From Aquarana catesbeiana (taxonomy: Eukaryota; Chordata; Amphibia; Anura; Ranidae), in NCBI RefSeq assembly GCF_042186555.1, contig NC_133329.1, positions 187,647,206 to 187,711,205 of the forward strand: DNA of 64,000 bases, written 5' to 3'. Every line of letters begins with the position of its first letter. The first letter of the stretch is position 1. Below the pieces are notes generated by a model. That model saw only the letters and a program-made list of their open reading frames with translations, did not search any database and was not told where the DNA came from. Made by a program: the position numbers and the translations under genes. Below are positions 22,904-34,547 of the stretch, one piece after another.

Positions 22904-23605
22904 CAGTATCTCACAAAAGTGAGTACACCCCTCATATTTTTGTATATATTTTATTATATCTTTTCATGTGACAACACTGAAGAAATTACACTTTACTACA
23001 ATGTAAAGTAGTGAGGGTACAGCTTGTATAACAGTGTAAATTTGCTGCCCCCTCAAAAAACTCAACACAGCCATTAATGTCTAAACTTCTGGCAACAAAA
23101 GTGAGTACACCCCTAGGTGAAAATGTCCAAATTGGGCCCAAAGTGTCAATATTTTTTGTGGCTACCATTATTTTCCAACACTGCCTTAACCCTCTTGGGC
23201 ATGGAGTTTACCAGAGCTTTACAGCTTGCCACTGGAGTCCTCTTCCACTCCTACATGACGACATCACGGAGCTGGTGGATGTTAGAGACCTTGCGCTCCT
23301 CCACCTTCTGTTTGAGGATGCCCCACAGATGTTCAATAGGGTTTAAGTCTGGAGACATGCTTGGCCTGTCCATCACCTTTGCCCTCAGCTTCTTTAGCAA
23401 GGCAGTGGCCATCTTGGAGGTGTGTTTGGGGTCGTTCTCATGTTGGCATACTGCCCTGCGGCCCAGTCTCCGAAGGGAGGGGATCATGCTCTGCTTCAGT
23501 ATGTCACAGTACATGTTGGCATTCATGGTTCCCTCAATAAACTGTAGCTCCCCGGTGCCGGCAGCACTCATGCAGCCCCAGACCATGACACTCCCACCAC
23601 CATGT
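22904..23605 (-). mobile_element. Tc1-type transposon, 5' half deleted
   Basis: The left terminus CAGTATCTCACAAAAGTGAG is preceded by the TA target dinucleotide, and GTGAGTACACCCCT is repeated at about 23100 inside the TIR, both typical of Tc1. The minus-strand frame 23586-23251 encodes the C-terminal part of a transposase (QHENDPKHTSKMA, then SPDLNPIEHLWGILKQKVEE), carrying the second Asp and the Glu of the DDE triad. The N-terminal half and the other TIR are missing beyond 23605. It is a different Tc1 family from the copy at 15345. Confidence 0.85.
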
Positions 23606-25084
23606 TATACATATGTTTATATCTTTAACAAATCATTGTGTGAGCACTGCTTGATATTAATTGTGAGTGCTGCTCTTTTGAAATGTATGTAGCACCCTCT
23701 ACTTTAGGCAGGATGTGCTAGAGGTAGTGGTTTTGTTTTTTTTACAGTCAGTGCAGGTACATTTAGGCAGGCCTAGCAGTGAGCTAGGCCTGTTTGTTTT
23801 GATCTGAGGGCTGGGAGTGGTTTTGAGAATAGCAGCAGGTGACTGACATGCACTTAATCTCTCTGGCGCCTCCTGTGTTTCTAGAAGGTTCTGGAAAAGA
23901 GGCAGGGCAGAGGATTGGAGTGGCATGGAGTGTATCTGGGTGCCCTGACCAATCCCCAACTAGGATTGGCAGGGGGCAGGCCTCCTGTATACTGTATACT
24001 CATAGTCAGCCTACGGTGGGAAATGTTGTCGGGTGGAAGAACTAGTGATGGAGTATTAGGCTGTCATGGCCCTGTGGGGAGCCCCCTTTCTGGGGGGGGG
24101 TGACTCTGGGTCTGGATCTCAGGAGATGGGAAGGAACCCCTTCATACAAAAGCTATCTCGGGGTGTCCTGAACAGGAGCAAGAAAAGGACAGCGGGGAGC
24201 ATTGCCAGGCAAGTCACTAGGAGGGATCCATTTCGGGGTCAGTGAGTGAAAGGCACGGTGTGGAGATCTGGGAGAGACATGCCAGGATTGGATATGAAGC
24301 CAGAGGGAGAGAATGTGATGTCCCTGGTGTCTGAGTCAAGTTGCTGCAGCCAGGAGGGTTGGCAGGACTTGCACAAGAATTACTGGGACCAGTAGTCCAC
24401 CAAGATTCAGTTAGCACAAAAGTACTTCTTTTCATCAATATTGGTTGCTACACCAAAGGGGCCTGCAGACCCCTGCCAGCAAATGGCGGCTATTGAACAT
24501 TTGGGACTTATTCAGAGTGAGGCCTAACCATGTGCTGTTTCAGGAATCTAGGATTGCGCAGTAGAGGAAGTGGAATTTACTCAAGTGATGTGCTGGAGGA
24601 GTATGGAGCTTTACAGACTGCCAATATAGATTCAAATTTGTTTGTTCAATTCAACAAGATCAATTATCTGGGCATCTCATGCCCCTTTTCCCCATCCAAG
24701 TTAAATCTCCTAACAAAAACAAGCTGAAGGACTATTCATTTGTCTGGCAACATGTGTTTGGAAGTGAATGCCTGGCCAAGCAGGGTGACGTGTGGAACTA
24801 CTACACTCAGCGACCCCACGGGGGCACTGCTAGATTCATATACTGCATGTTCAAAAGAATGGTGACATAAAACCAATTACAAGTAGTATGTCTTCTGTAG
24901 CAGTACAGCTGCAATGCTAATTTAGTGGTCTTGCAACAGTTTAATCACTTGTGGGGATATTTTAAACAGGCTTTTTAAAATTTTTAATGCAGTATAATAA
25001 TCTTTGCAAATATTTGTTATATCCCAAAACCTTAAATGAATTGTTTCTTTAATTCTGACCTTTTATAAAAATTTATAAACCTAC
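23606..25084. other. No gene recognised
   Basis: About 1.5 kb with no domain or terminus I recognise. Open stretches at 24217-24438 (minus) and 24679-24870 (plus) are short and featureless. Confidence 0.45.
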
Positions 25085-26336
25085 TACAAGACAATTTTAT
25101 GGTCCAGTTCATATTGGACCCCGACTAGGAATGATGTTCTGCTGGGCCTGGTTATCGCAAACTATGCATAACTTATTACTAATGTTCATATAAAAGAACA
25201 TCTGGATAGCAGTGACCATAACATGATTTCATTTAACATTAGCTGTAAGCAACAAACAGATGCTGAAAAGATAAAAACATTTAACTTTAAGAGAGCAAAT
25301 TTTCCAAGGATGAGGGCTGCTCTCCAAGTCTTAGACTGGGAGGGAATATTGGCATCGATGAGCACAGAATATAAATGGGAATTCTTCAAAACGACTGTAT
25401 GTGAACACACTGCAAAATATATTCCCACGGGAATACATTTAAAAGGCTAAAAATAAGACCAATGTGGCTCACGGCCAAAGTTAGAAAAGTTATCAATAAC
25501 AAAAAAAAGCTTCTAAAAAATATAAAAATTAAGGAGTACTATCGTTGTTACAAAGAATATATCAGAATATGTAAAATTGAAATCTAGGCCGCAAAAATTC
25601 AAAACGAATGACAGGTTGCAAATGGTAGTAGGACAAACCCCAAAAATGTTTTCAAATTTATTAATAGTAAATAGGTTAGGTGGGTGATTGAGGACAAAGA
25701 AGGCAGATTTATTAAATACCTTCTTCAGCTCTGTGTATACAAAGGAGCATGGAGCTCATGGCCATAATGGGGATGGTATTGGTACAGTCCCAAATGATCC
25801 ACAATGGCTTAAAATTGATATGGTTGAGAAAGATTTAGACAGCATAAAGGTGAATAAAGCACCGGGTCCAGATGGCATACACCCACAAATCCTTACAGAA
25901 TTGAGCTTTGTCATTTCAAAGCCATTGTTTCTAATTTTTATGGACTCTTTAAAGACTGGAATAGTACCACTGGATTGGCGTGCATATATTTAAAAGGGGA
26001 TCAAAGTCTTTACCAAGTAACTATAGACCTGTTAGTTTAACTTCTTCTCTGGTTTGGAAGATACTGGACAGTTTAATTAAAGACCACATAGATAAGTTCT
26101 TGCTGGAAAAAAAAATATTTTAAGCAACAAATGGCATGGATTCATAAAACACAGAAGTTGTCAGACAAATCTGATTTCTTTTTATGAGGAGGTAAGTAGA
26201 CAAAGGAGTGGCTGTGGATGCAGTATACTTGGATTTTGCAAAAGCATTTGCAAAGTTCCCCACACACGGCTTATTTGTAAGGTTAAGTCTACAGGCCTGG
26301 AAAAATCAGTTTGTAAATGAATAGAAAACTGTCTAA
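25085..26336 (+). pseudogene. CR1/Rex1 ORF2: endonuclease end and RT start
   Basis: The endonuclease end reads EHLDSSDHNMISFNI, including the conserved S-D-H triad (about 25197-25240). A linker follows (AKYIPTGIHLKG). RT begins with KVNKAPGPDGIHPQILTELS (25850-25910) and proceeds through a segment like NLISFYEEV and the first catalytic-Asp region (VYLDFAKAF-like, near 26225) to KVKSTGLEKS. Multiple frameshifts and stops. The next segment resumes after LINE C at 36411. Confidence 0.75.
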
Positions 26337-26547
26337 GCTTTGTGGGGCGCATGCGCGAGGAACTCCAAGATGGCCGCGTAAGCCGGGAGCTCCTCACTAC
26401 CCCAGCCAGCCAGCCGCCCTAGCGCCGTCTCAAGGCCAGCCGTGACCCCGTACACAGTGGGATCTGTTTGGGGAACACAACGGCACCCCACCCATGCCAG
26501 GCACAACAACCAAAAGGGATCTGGGACCCTAATTTGAGGCCGGAGGA

Positions 26548-27660
26548 GTGCAGGCCGAATCCAAGATGGCGGCCGCGCCTCAGACACAAGACACAGCATC
26601 AGGGGGATTACAGGACAACAGGCAAGTGATCGCTCCTGCTACACTGTCATATCCTCCTCCAGCGACCCCTTCATCCCCCCTCACCACAGCCCCCTCAAAT
26701 TATAACTCAGACATTCTGGATGAGCACTCCCTGGCCACCCCCATGCTATCTCCTATGGGACATAATTCTAACCTCCAGCACACTAACAACACTATGGGAG
26801 GACCAGACACCGACATGCCCCAGAATGCAGGGGATCTCTTTCTCAATTTATCTGACCTGTTAGAAAGGGGCTTAGCTAACACAGCCCACAAAATCACAAA
26901 TGACATTCGCTCTGATTTCCAGAACCTGGGCACCAGAATAGAAGCGATCAAACAGAAACTCGATTATACAGTCGCAAGAACCAACCAAAACACTGATCAC
27001 ATTCAGATCATTCAGGAGCAGTTGGATGTAGCCTTAAATAGGATCGATGATTTGGAAAACTGATCGAGAAGGGAGAACTTTAGGGTCAGAGGCATCCCAG
27101 AATCTTGCACAGATGTCCCTACAGCAGTGCAAGATTTGATCAAAACCCTTATTCCCGATATCTCCACACACAAGCTGGAATTAGACAGAGCCCACAGATC
27201 GCTGGGACCCCCCAGGAAGGATGGGTCCCCCAGGGATATAGTGGTGAAGCCGCACTACTACGGAGTGAAAGAGGACATTATGAAGCTTTCCCGCCAACAA
27301 CTGCATATCTTCTTCCAAGGCCACGATGTTCAAATATTTGCGGACATTTCGCCTATGACGATACAAAAACGCAGAGCCCTCAAACCTCTATTACTAATCC
27401 TGACGCAAAAGGAAATTATATACTGGTGGGCTTTCCCCTTCGCTTTAAAATTCACCTACAAAGGCAAAACCCACTCATTCACCAATCTGTCTGAAGGAGA
27501 ACGGATCCTCCTTTCACTGAAGCTTATATCTCAGGACTCGGAGATGGACACGTCAAATACACAATCCGGATTCTACAAGAGACCTACTCCGACCAGCCCA
27601 GTTTCCCCATTATGGAAAACTACCAAAAGCAGACGCTTGAGGGAACCGATGCCCACCTGA
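26548..27660 (+). pseudogene. LINE C ORF1 protein, one in-frame stop
   Basis: A 370-codon frame from ATG at 26548, interrupted only by TGA at 27061-27063. The N-terminus is Pro/Ser/Thr-rich and disordered-looking. A coiled coil occupies about residues 95-170 (SDLLERGLANTAHKITNDIR through QLDVALNRIDDLEN). The RRM-like part has SRRENFRVRGIPES, ELDRAHRSLGPP and PRDIVVKPHYY. The C-terminal domain has GHDVQIFADISPMTIQKRR. Family members have Arg at the stop position, so CGA to TGA (CpG decay) is the simplest cause. It should bind LINE RNA and aid reverse transcription. The start was chosen as the first ATG in frame. Confidence 0.88.
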
Positions 27661-28850
27661 TCCCGACAAGTGTTTCCAGGTTTTCATTCGACATACTCAT
27701 CAGGGACAATTCCAGGATGCTAATCACCCTAAAACCCCCACTTACTGAGATGGGGGCCCCCCAGACTCCCCCACAGGACTCGTAAGTCCGATCTATGGAC
27801 CCATCAGGGTTAATGGAATCCCACCACCTCAAGTACATCTTCTGACTCTGAAACCTCGGACCTGATAGGTCCCACCGATCCACAAGAATGTCTCTAGATG
27901 CAATGCAAGCACTTCTGCTGTATCTTTGGATCCTACTCAAGCGGGACGAAATACCATTGCTCCCCCCTTCTTCAAAAGGTTTACCCGGTCCACTACCTCT
28001 CAACTTGACAACAAGCAACAGAGATCCAGCTCTTCGACCCTCCTCCCCTCTTGGACTTCTCCAACAACGACTGGTAAATTTGAAGACCAGGAGCTGGACA
28101 TGATAGAACTCTGCGAAGATTTCCCCAAAGACTCTAGGGGGACATACAGAGGACTTTTTAGAGGATGTCTACCTCGTTCCCCTACCATCCTAGGGATAGG
28201 AATATCTATCCCCTAGTAAATTGAGAAGCAGCACTTCTCTTAACCCTCCCCCTCTTCCCCCCCGCTCATACCCCATTCCCCTCCTTTTACCTTCCCTCCC
28301 CACCCCTACCTCCACCCCTTTTTCCCCCATACCTTTCCAAGGCTTCTTAGGCCTACTGTAAGAATAATTCTGCCGGCTGGCTTTGACTTACACAGTTTAC
28401 AATGTTATAGTGTTTAATTGGTTTTCATCACGAGGTTATGTAAAGCATTTTTTACAGGTTAACCAATTGGGTTGGCACTGACTGGGGTAGCAGTCATGCG
28501 CCTCCATCCATCTCACGATAATGGAATCCCCATTGTCGAGGGAAGGACAGTTAGCCCCATTGGAGGGCTACTATTGTCTAATGTTTTGCGTCATTGGGAG
28601 ACTCTTTTCACCCTCCCGATGCCGCAGGTCCTTTTTGGGCCACTTTGCACGACAGCATCAGCACTTTCTTTTTCTCTGTTTTTCCTCTTTTCTGGTCTTC
28701 TTTTCTAACCCTGCCTTCTTTTGTGCCAGTCCACAGGTCATGCGGCTATGCTCCTCTCCTTCAGGTTCCAGGTCCTGCTTCACACTCCGAACAACAATCC
28801 AGAGGAGGTAAGAAATACCGACACTCACATGCTCCCCCCACTCAGCCAAT
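27661..28850 (+). other. LINE C ORF1-ORF2 spacer
   Basis: 1.2 kb without a domain-bearing frame. 28230-28335 is strikingly C-rich on the plus strand. This may contain an internal ribosome or reinitiation signal for ORF2, but nothing in the sequence shows one. Confidence 0.5.
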
Positions 28851-29553
28851 ATGTCAAGTAACACCGTGCCCCTAACATCCTTTAAATTAGCGTCACACAA
28901 TGCCCAAGGTCTAAACTCAGCGGTCAAGAGGCGTAAATTATTCCAGTCTTATCATGCACAAAAAATGGCAGTAGTCATGATCCAAGAAACACATTTCTCA
29001 CCAAGATATAACCCGACATTTTTACATGCTCAATATCCCTTATTCTTCCTAGCTAACGCTGAAGATAAGACCAGAGGTGTGGCAATACTATTTGCGAAAA
29101 ATTGTAAATTCAAGCCCAGTCTGGTGCACAGGGACCCAGAGGGTAGATTTATTATGGTAAAAGGTAAAATAGATGAGTGCTTATACTCGTTCATTTCTTA
29201 TTACTCCCCCAACAAGGGTCAGACAAAATTCTTCCAAGCAATGTTTCAAACTCTAAGCCCCCTATTAGAAGGAACGGTAATTTTTGGTGGTGACTCTAAT
29301 GTCGCTTTCGACCCTGGTCTAGATAAATCCAAACCTCTAAACGCACAATCAATTCGCCCCACAAAAACAAGTTCTAAGATTGCGAAACTTATTTATCAAC
29401 AAGGCTTAGCCGATATCTGGAGAGAACATAACCCCACAAAGAGAGATTTTACACATTATTCAAACCCACACAGAACATACTCCAGGATCGACCACATCCT
29501 CCTGTCAGCGATCCATATCCCTTATGTAGTCAAGGCCTATATTAAGGACACAG
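28851..29553 (+). pseudogene. LINE C ORF2, endonuclease domain (5' exon of the split frame)
   Basis: APE-type endonuclease that would nick target DNA. In order it shows FKLASHNAQGLNS (conserved Asn), MAVVMIQETHFS (catalytic Glu), SYYSPNKG, VIFGGDSNVAFDPG (D-N motif) and RTYSRIDHILLS (R-I-D). The final S-D-H motif lies beyond the PLE insertion at 32660 (ALSDHAMVIITL), showing that the two halves were once continuous. The start at 28851 was chosen because it is the first ATG ahead of the conserved N-terminal strand. Confidence 0.88.
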
Positions 29554-30093
29554 TGTATATATAAATACTGCGCTGTCAGACAACAAAAAAGCAAAAAACC
29601 AGCAGCTAGCTATAACAAGTGATCTGACTTGTGATATAATTGGAAAAAGGTGAATGCAGCACTAAATACAAAAAAACAAAACATAAATAGGTGATAAACA
29701 GTGTCAAAATGTACACATATGATATGTGTATAGAAGAAAAAAGTCTGCATTAATTGTGTGCCCAAAGACTATCTGAGGAAGTGAGTCCATATAACCAAAA
29801 CTATTATGTGTATGCCAATAGTCCACGGATTAACGTGTGTAATCACACATATAAAAGTCCATAGGGAAAATGTGGGGGGGCTTACCGGAGACAGTGGACA
29901 CGGATGGGTATACACTCACTGTGTCAATAAGGCTGATATAACTGTAGATCTCTGCAGATGGAATGGTAGTAGTAGAGATGCTTGTAGGGATTGTATACGG
30001 TAAAGGTGAGTCACTCGAATGTCCCCAGCGTGTAGGAAGAAAACATGAAGGTACATAGCATAATACAGAACTCGTGGACACAGATGGGTATGC

Positions 30094-31494
30094 GGCACTA
30101 CCTGTGTTGGATACCTAGTTAGATATATATTCTCTACTGGGTGCGCAAATGTGCACTACTCAAAAATAAAGGTAAATTAAATTCCAAAATAAATATGTGC
30201 CAATTGGGACTAATGTCCCGTGACAGTATGTGCAACAAATAAATCCTTATTGTGTAAAAAAGTTTAAGTACACCCACATCAGTGACAGATTAATCAAAAT
30301 GTATAAATAATCTAGTAAACGTCCCCTCTAGATGCGTTGAAGGGGATAAATGAATAAATAAAATGAAATAAAAAACTAAAAGTAAAAATCCTCCTTCCAC
30401 CTGATGTGATCATTAACCAACAATCTGCTTCCAATTATTAGTATAACATCTGATATACATAATACCACATTATCTCCCCTGCAAGCAACTGGGCAGCTGA
30501 ATATAGCCTAAACGCAGTACATCAGCGTTAAAAAACACCATATAATAAGGAAAAAGTGTAAATACTTGTGAAAATATTTAGAACCACATTAAATGTATAA
30601 AGAAAGTGTATTATAAAAAATGAAAAAAATGAGAAAATTAATTGTAAAAAAATTTTTTTGTTGTGAAAGTCCCAACTTCGACTTTTGTGACTGCGACAGT
30701 TGATATCCAGTGACTCCGGTGCTCCCCCTCAAGGATCCCCACTCACCAACTCCATGCACCCCTACAGGGGTAATCAGCATATACTCTCCAGCACTCGATG
30801 GCGTCTAGGGTTCCAGTAAAGTTGTCCCTGGGGGTTTCCACTCCAGATACAGTATGTCTTTCAGAACTCCGGGTTCCCCTCATAAGAAAGAAACAGGGCT
30901 CCCATAGTGTGATAACGTCATTGAAGTTTATTAAAAAAATGCTGAATGACAGCAACCAAATTAAAATAAGTAATACAAAATGTTAAAAAATCGTACTCCT
31001 GAAAGGAGTCAGACTACCACACTGCGTAATGGGAGGTCAAGCCTTGAGAGAAGCTCGTGGATGCAAGCTGACCGGCGAGTGGCGTGCGCCTCAGCTGCGC
31101 TCCACACTCTCTCTGACTTCCGCGTGTGACGTAGGTACGTAGCTCCGTCTTACGCGTTTCGTCATCGACGTTGTCAAAGGCTTGACTGACGTACCTCGTA
31201 TGGAGCTAATTTGAAGGCAGGCGGACATATCTCCTCCCAAGGGCGGGCCAAACTTATGTGTATTACAAGCCGTTCCTGTCCTTTTGGACTGATCCACTAT
31301 AAGGGGCTAATTTGTAATGTATTACCTCAATGGGAGGCCCTGATATCCCCGCTTGCCCTCGATGAAGACAGACATAGGGCTATACACTATTAACTCACTA
31401 TATATATCTCACCCTTCTGAGGGTGCGGAAATAAAAAGGGGGGGCTGCAAGCCTTGGTCCGTGAGCGCAGAAATCTTTTCCTATACTACAGATT
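30094..31494 (-). mobile_element. Second Penelope-like fragment nested in the left arm
   Basis: Absent from the right arm, where sequence reads straight across GGGTGCATACCC at about 32098. In the left arm it is flanked by GGTATGC at 30087-30093 and 31495-31501 (a possible TSD). It carries a different PLE-type signature: palindrome ACCCCTACAGGGGT (30758-30771) with CACTCACC (reverse of GGTGAGTG) 10 nt away, a GTTTATT block near 30925, and a hammerhead-like motif at 31134-31195. Confidence 0.65.
31134..31195 (-). ncRNA. Hammerhead-ribozyme-like motif
   Basis: On the minus strand: GGTACGT...ACGTACC distal helix I (31195-31189 with 31140-31134), TTGACAA in place of CUGANGA, helix II CGTC-GAT-GACG, then GAAACGCGTA. 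GAAA is the invariant core, ACGCGT a self-complementary helix III, and GUA a permitted cleavage triplet. Two core positions deviate, so activity is doubtful. PLE ends are known to encode such ribozymes. Confidence 0.5.
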
Positions 31495-31763
31495 GGTATG
31501 CACCCACTGTTTCTATTGAGACTTGTATATCTGTGGATCCCTGGAGATAGGACGAGGACAGCCAAGGTACTTGTAGGCAGTATGTGATAACGATACATCA
31601 CATATCCACAGCATAAAAAAGAAGGGTATAAGGACACATAGTGTGAAACTGTATAAAAAGGCTGTAAAGAGTATTTATTGAGGTAAAACACTCACATTTG
31701 TGTAGATAAAAACAGCGCTGAATCGAAGTAAAAAAGTGGCAGTGTAGTGGTGTCAGCAAGCGT

Positions 31764-31837
31764 TTCCGACGCGTTTCGTCCTAGGGGACATCATCATCAT
31801 CGTCCTAGATGATGTCCCCTAGGACGAAACGCGTCGG
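31764..31837. repeat. Head-to-head GAAACGCGTC motifs at the centre of the foldback
   Basis: CCGACGCGTTTCGTCCTAGG (left, 31767 onward) faces its reverse complement CCTAGGACGAAACGCGTCGG (right, to about 31835), with the short ATCATCATC spacer between. Each is the helix II plus GAAAC plus palindrome part of a hammerhead. The CUGANGA side is not intact on either strand. Confidence 0.7.
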
Positions 31838-32631
31838 TGACGCTTGCTGACACCACTACACTGCCACTTTTTTACTTCGATTCAGCGCTGTTTTTATCTA
31901 CACAAATGTGAGTGTTTTACCTCAATAAATACGCTTTACAGCCTTTTTATACAGTATCACACTATGTGTCCTTATACCCTTCTTTTTTATGCTGTGGATA
32001 TGTGATGTATCATTATCACATACTGCCTACAAGTACCTTGGCTGTCCTCATCCTATCTCCAGGGATCCACAGATATACAAGTCTCAATAGATACAGTGGG
32101 TGCATACCCATCTGTGTCCACGAGTTCTGTATTATGCTATGTACCTTCATGTTTTCTTCCTACACGCTGGGGACATTCGAGTGACTCACCTTTGCCGTAT
32201 ACAATCCCTACAAGCATCTCTACTACTACCATTCCATCTGCAGAAATCTACAGTTATATCAGCCTTATCGACACAGTGAGTGTATACCCATCCGTGTCCA
32301 CTGTCTCCGGTAAGCCCCCCCACATTTTCAACACGGTGGTGGACCTACTATCAATATTTGAACAGTGTTTCCCACAACTTAGGTGTAGGACTATTCCATA
32401 TTTCCCTATGGACTTTTATATGTGTGATTACACACGTTAATCCGTGGACTATTGGCATACACATAATAGTTTTGGTTATATGGACTCACTTCCTCAGATA
32501 GTCTTTGGGCACAAAATTAATGCAGACTTTTTTCTTCTATACACATATCATATGTGTACATTTTGACACTGTTTATCACCTATTTATGTTTTGTTTTTTT
32601 GTATTTAGTGCTGCATTCACCTTTTTCCAAT

Positions 32632-34547
32632 TATATTAAGGACACAGCCTTATCAGACCATGCCATGGTGATCATCACCTTACGGGGTGGTTCCCACAAA
32701 CCACCCACTATCCAGTGGAGACTCAATGACACTATCCTTAATGACCCTATTTCAGTGATAGAGATTGAGAGGGAATTGAAAGAATACTTTTTGCGGAAGG
32801 ATGTGGAGGGAATCTCAGCGGAGACTCTATGGGCCGCTCATAAAGCTACCATATGGGGAAAGCTCATTCAAATGTCTTCTCAACGGAAGAAAGAAGAAAT
32901 AGCGGAGATAGAGAAACTCGAGAGTGTTTTCAAGGCCCTATGTAAACAACACAAAAGGGACCCTTCTAAGGTCCAAATAGCACAACTAGACACAGCCAGA
33001 ATAGCTTTAAACTTAGCTCACACAGTAAGGGCAGAGAGATCCTTGAAATGGAATAATGCGAAATTCTACTTTCAGAGAGACAAGATGAGTACGCTATTAG
33101 CAAGAAAGCTCTCTCCTAAATTCACTAGCTTCACACTCCCAAACCTTAGACTACAGGATGGCTCCACAACACTTAACCCCCCAAAAATACTGCAAGCATT
33201 TCAGTCTTTTTATTCTAACCTATATCAGAAAAATGACTCCATGTCAGATTCCTCCATGAAATCATTCCTAGATGATCTTAATATACCCACTCTACGTAAA
33301 GACCATGTAGACCTCATGGAAGCACCCTTTTCCAAAGAAGAAACATTAGAGGTAATTAAAAATTTAAAAGGAGGTTCAGCTCCCAGCCCCGATGGATTCT
33401 CCAATCAATATTACAAAACTTTTGCGAATACCTTAGCACCCCATATTACTAAATTCTTCAACTCCAAAAGGGCAGGGGCACCCCTAGAGTCACAACTAAA
33501 TATGGTGTTCATCTCTGTCATCCCCAAACCCGACAAGGATCCATCTTTAGTTGAGAACTACAGACCAATATCGCTGATTAATAACGATTTGAAAATACTT
33601 ACTAAAATCCTAGCTAACAGATTAACTCCTTTATCAACCAATATATAAACAAAGACCAAGTGGGCTTTATACCGGGAAGACAGGGCCCGGATCAAGTTAG
33701 AAGGGCGGTCGATATTGTCTCATTACTACAATCGGGTTGGGATGGAGGCCCAAGACAGGAAGGTTTATTACTGTCGTTGGACCTTCAAAAGGCCTTTGAC
33801 TCCTTGTCATGGTCATACCTGTTCACAGTCCTGGGACGTTGGGGATTCGGGGAAAAGTTCATAAGTATCCTGAAAGCTCTATACTCCACTCCTAGTGCCA
33901 AGGTCAAACTGCTCGGATTCTATTCAGATCCCATTAAAATAACCAGGGGTACCAGACAGGGGTGCCCCCTATCCCCTTTGATTTTTGCATTGGCTATAGA
34001 GGTTCTGGCAATTGCAATCAGATCTAACCAAAACATTAAAGGTGTAAATTGTGGTTTGCACACCCACAAGTGCACCCTTTTTGCGGATGACATCCTTTTA
34101 TTTGTCACATCCCCAACTACCTCTTTACCCAATATTTGCAAACTCTTAAAAACATTTGGTTCCTTGTCGGGTCTAAGGGTCAACATGGACAAATCCCAGG
34201 CATTAAATATTTCACTTCAAGAGGCAGAAGTAGACAGGCTCAAGCCTTCATTCAAATTTAAATGGAGCGACTCATCGATCCAATATCTGGGGATAAACCT
34301 TACCCCCAAGTTTGAGTGGCTTTTTCAAGCCAATTTCCCTCCCATGTTCCGCAAATTAGAATCTGACATTCTATCCTGGTCCCGTTACAACATATCCTGG
34401 TTAGGTAGAATACATTCTATCAAAATGACTTTACTGCCCAAGCTCCTCTATTTGTTTAGGTCGCTCCCGATAGACATTAGAAAACACCATCTCAAATCAC
34501 TCCAAGGGAAGATCATAAAATTCATATGGGGTAAAAAAAGGATATAG
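32632..34547 (+). pseudogene. LINE C ORF2, endonuclease end and reverse transcriptase
   Basis: Continues ORF2 after the insertion: ALSDHAMVIITL closes the endonuclease. RT motifs follow in order: LKGGSAPSPDGFSNQYY, VISVIPKPDKDP-type box (FISVIPKPDKDPS), ENYRPISLINNDLK, VGFIPGRQ, LSLDLQKAFDSLSW (first catalytic Asp), TRGTRQGCPLSPLIFALAIE, and CTLFADDILLFVTSP with the intact catalytic FADD. One base is missing near 33625 (frame shifts between PL and NQYINKDQ) and one A is extra in the A7 run at 34533-34539. Otherwise the RT looks intact. Confidence 0.9.

Larger units (their letters stand above)
29554..32631. mobile_element. Inverted Penelope-like dimer (foldback) inserted in LINE C
   Basis: Flanked by the exact 16-bp repeat TATATTAAGGACACAG at 29538-29553 and 32632-32647. 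The right arm (about 31800-32631) is the reverse complement of the left arm, read as 31797-31495 plus 30086-29635, with a few percent divergence. Both arms carry the PLE-like block GGCTTACCGGA/TCCGGTAAGCC (29880 and 32306), an AATAAA block next to ATCACACTATGTG, and head-to-head GACGAAACGCGTC motifs at the centre. No complete PLE ORF. The identification rests on shared blocks with the GIY-YIG-bearing copy at 48545-50861. Confidence 0.75.

Noticed and set aside
23117..23692. 191-codon plus-strand frame
   Set aside because: It lies antisense to the Tc1 transposase fragment (23586-23251), whose DDE motifs are on the minus strand.
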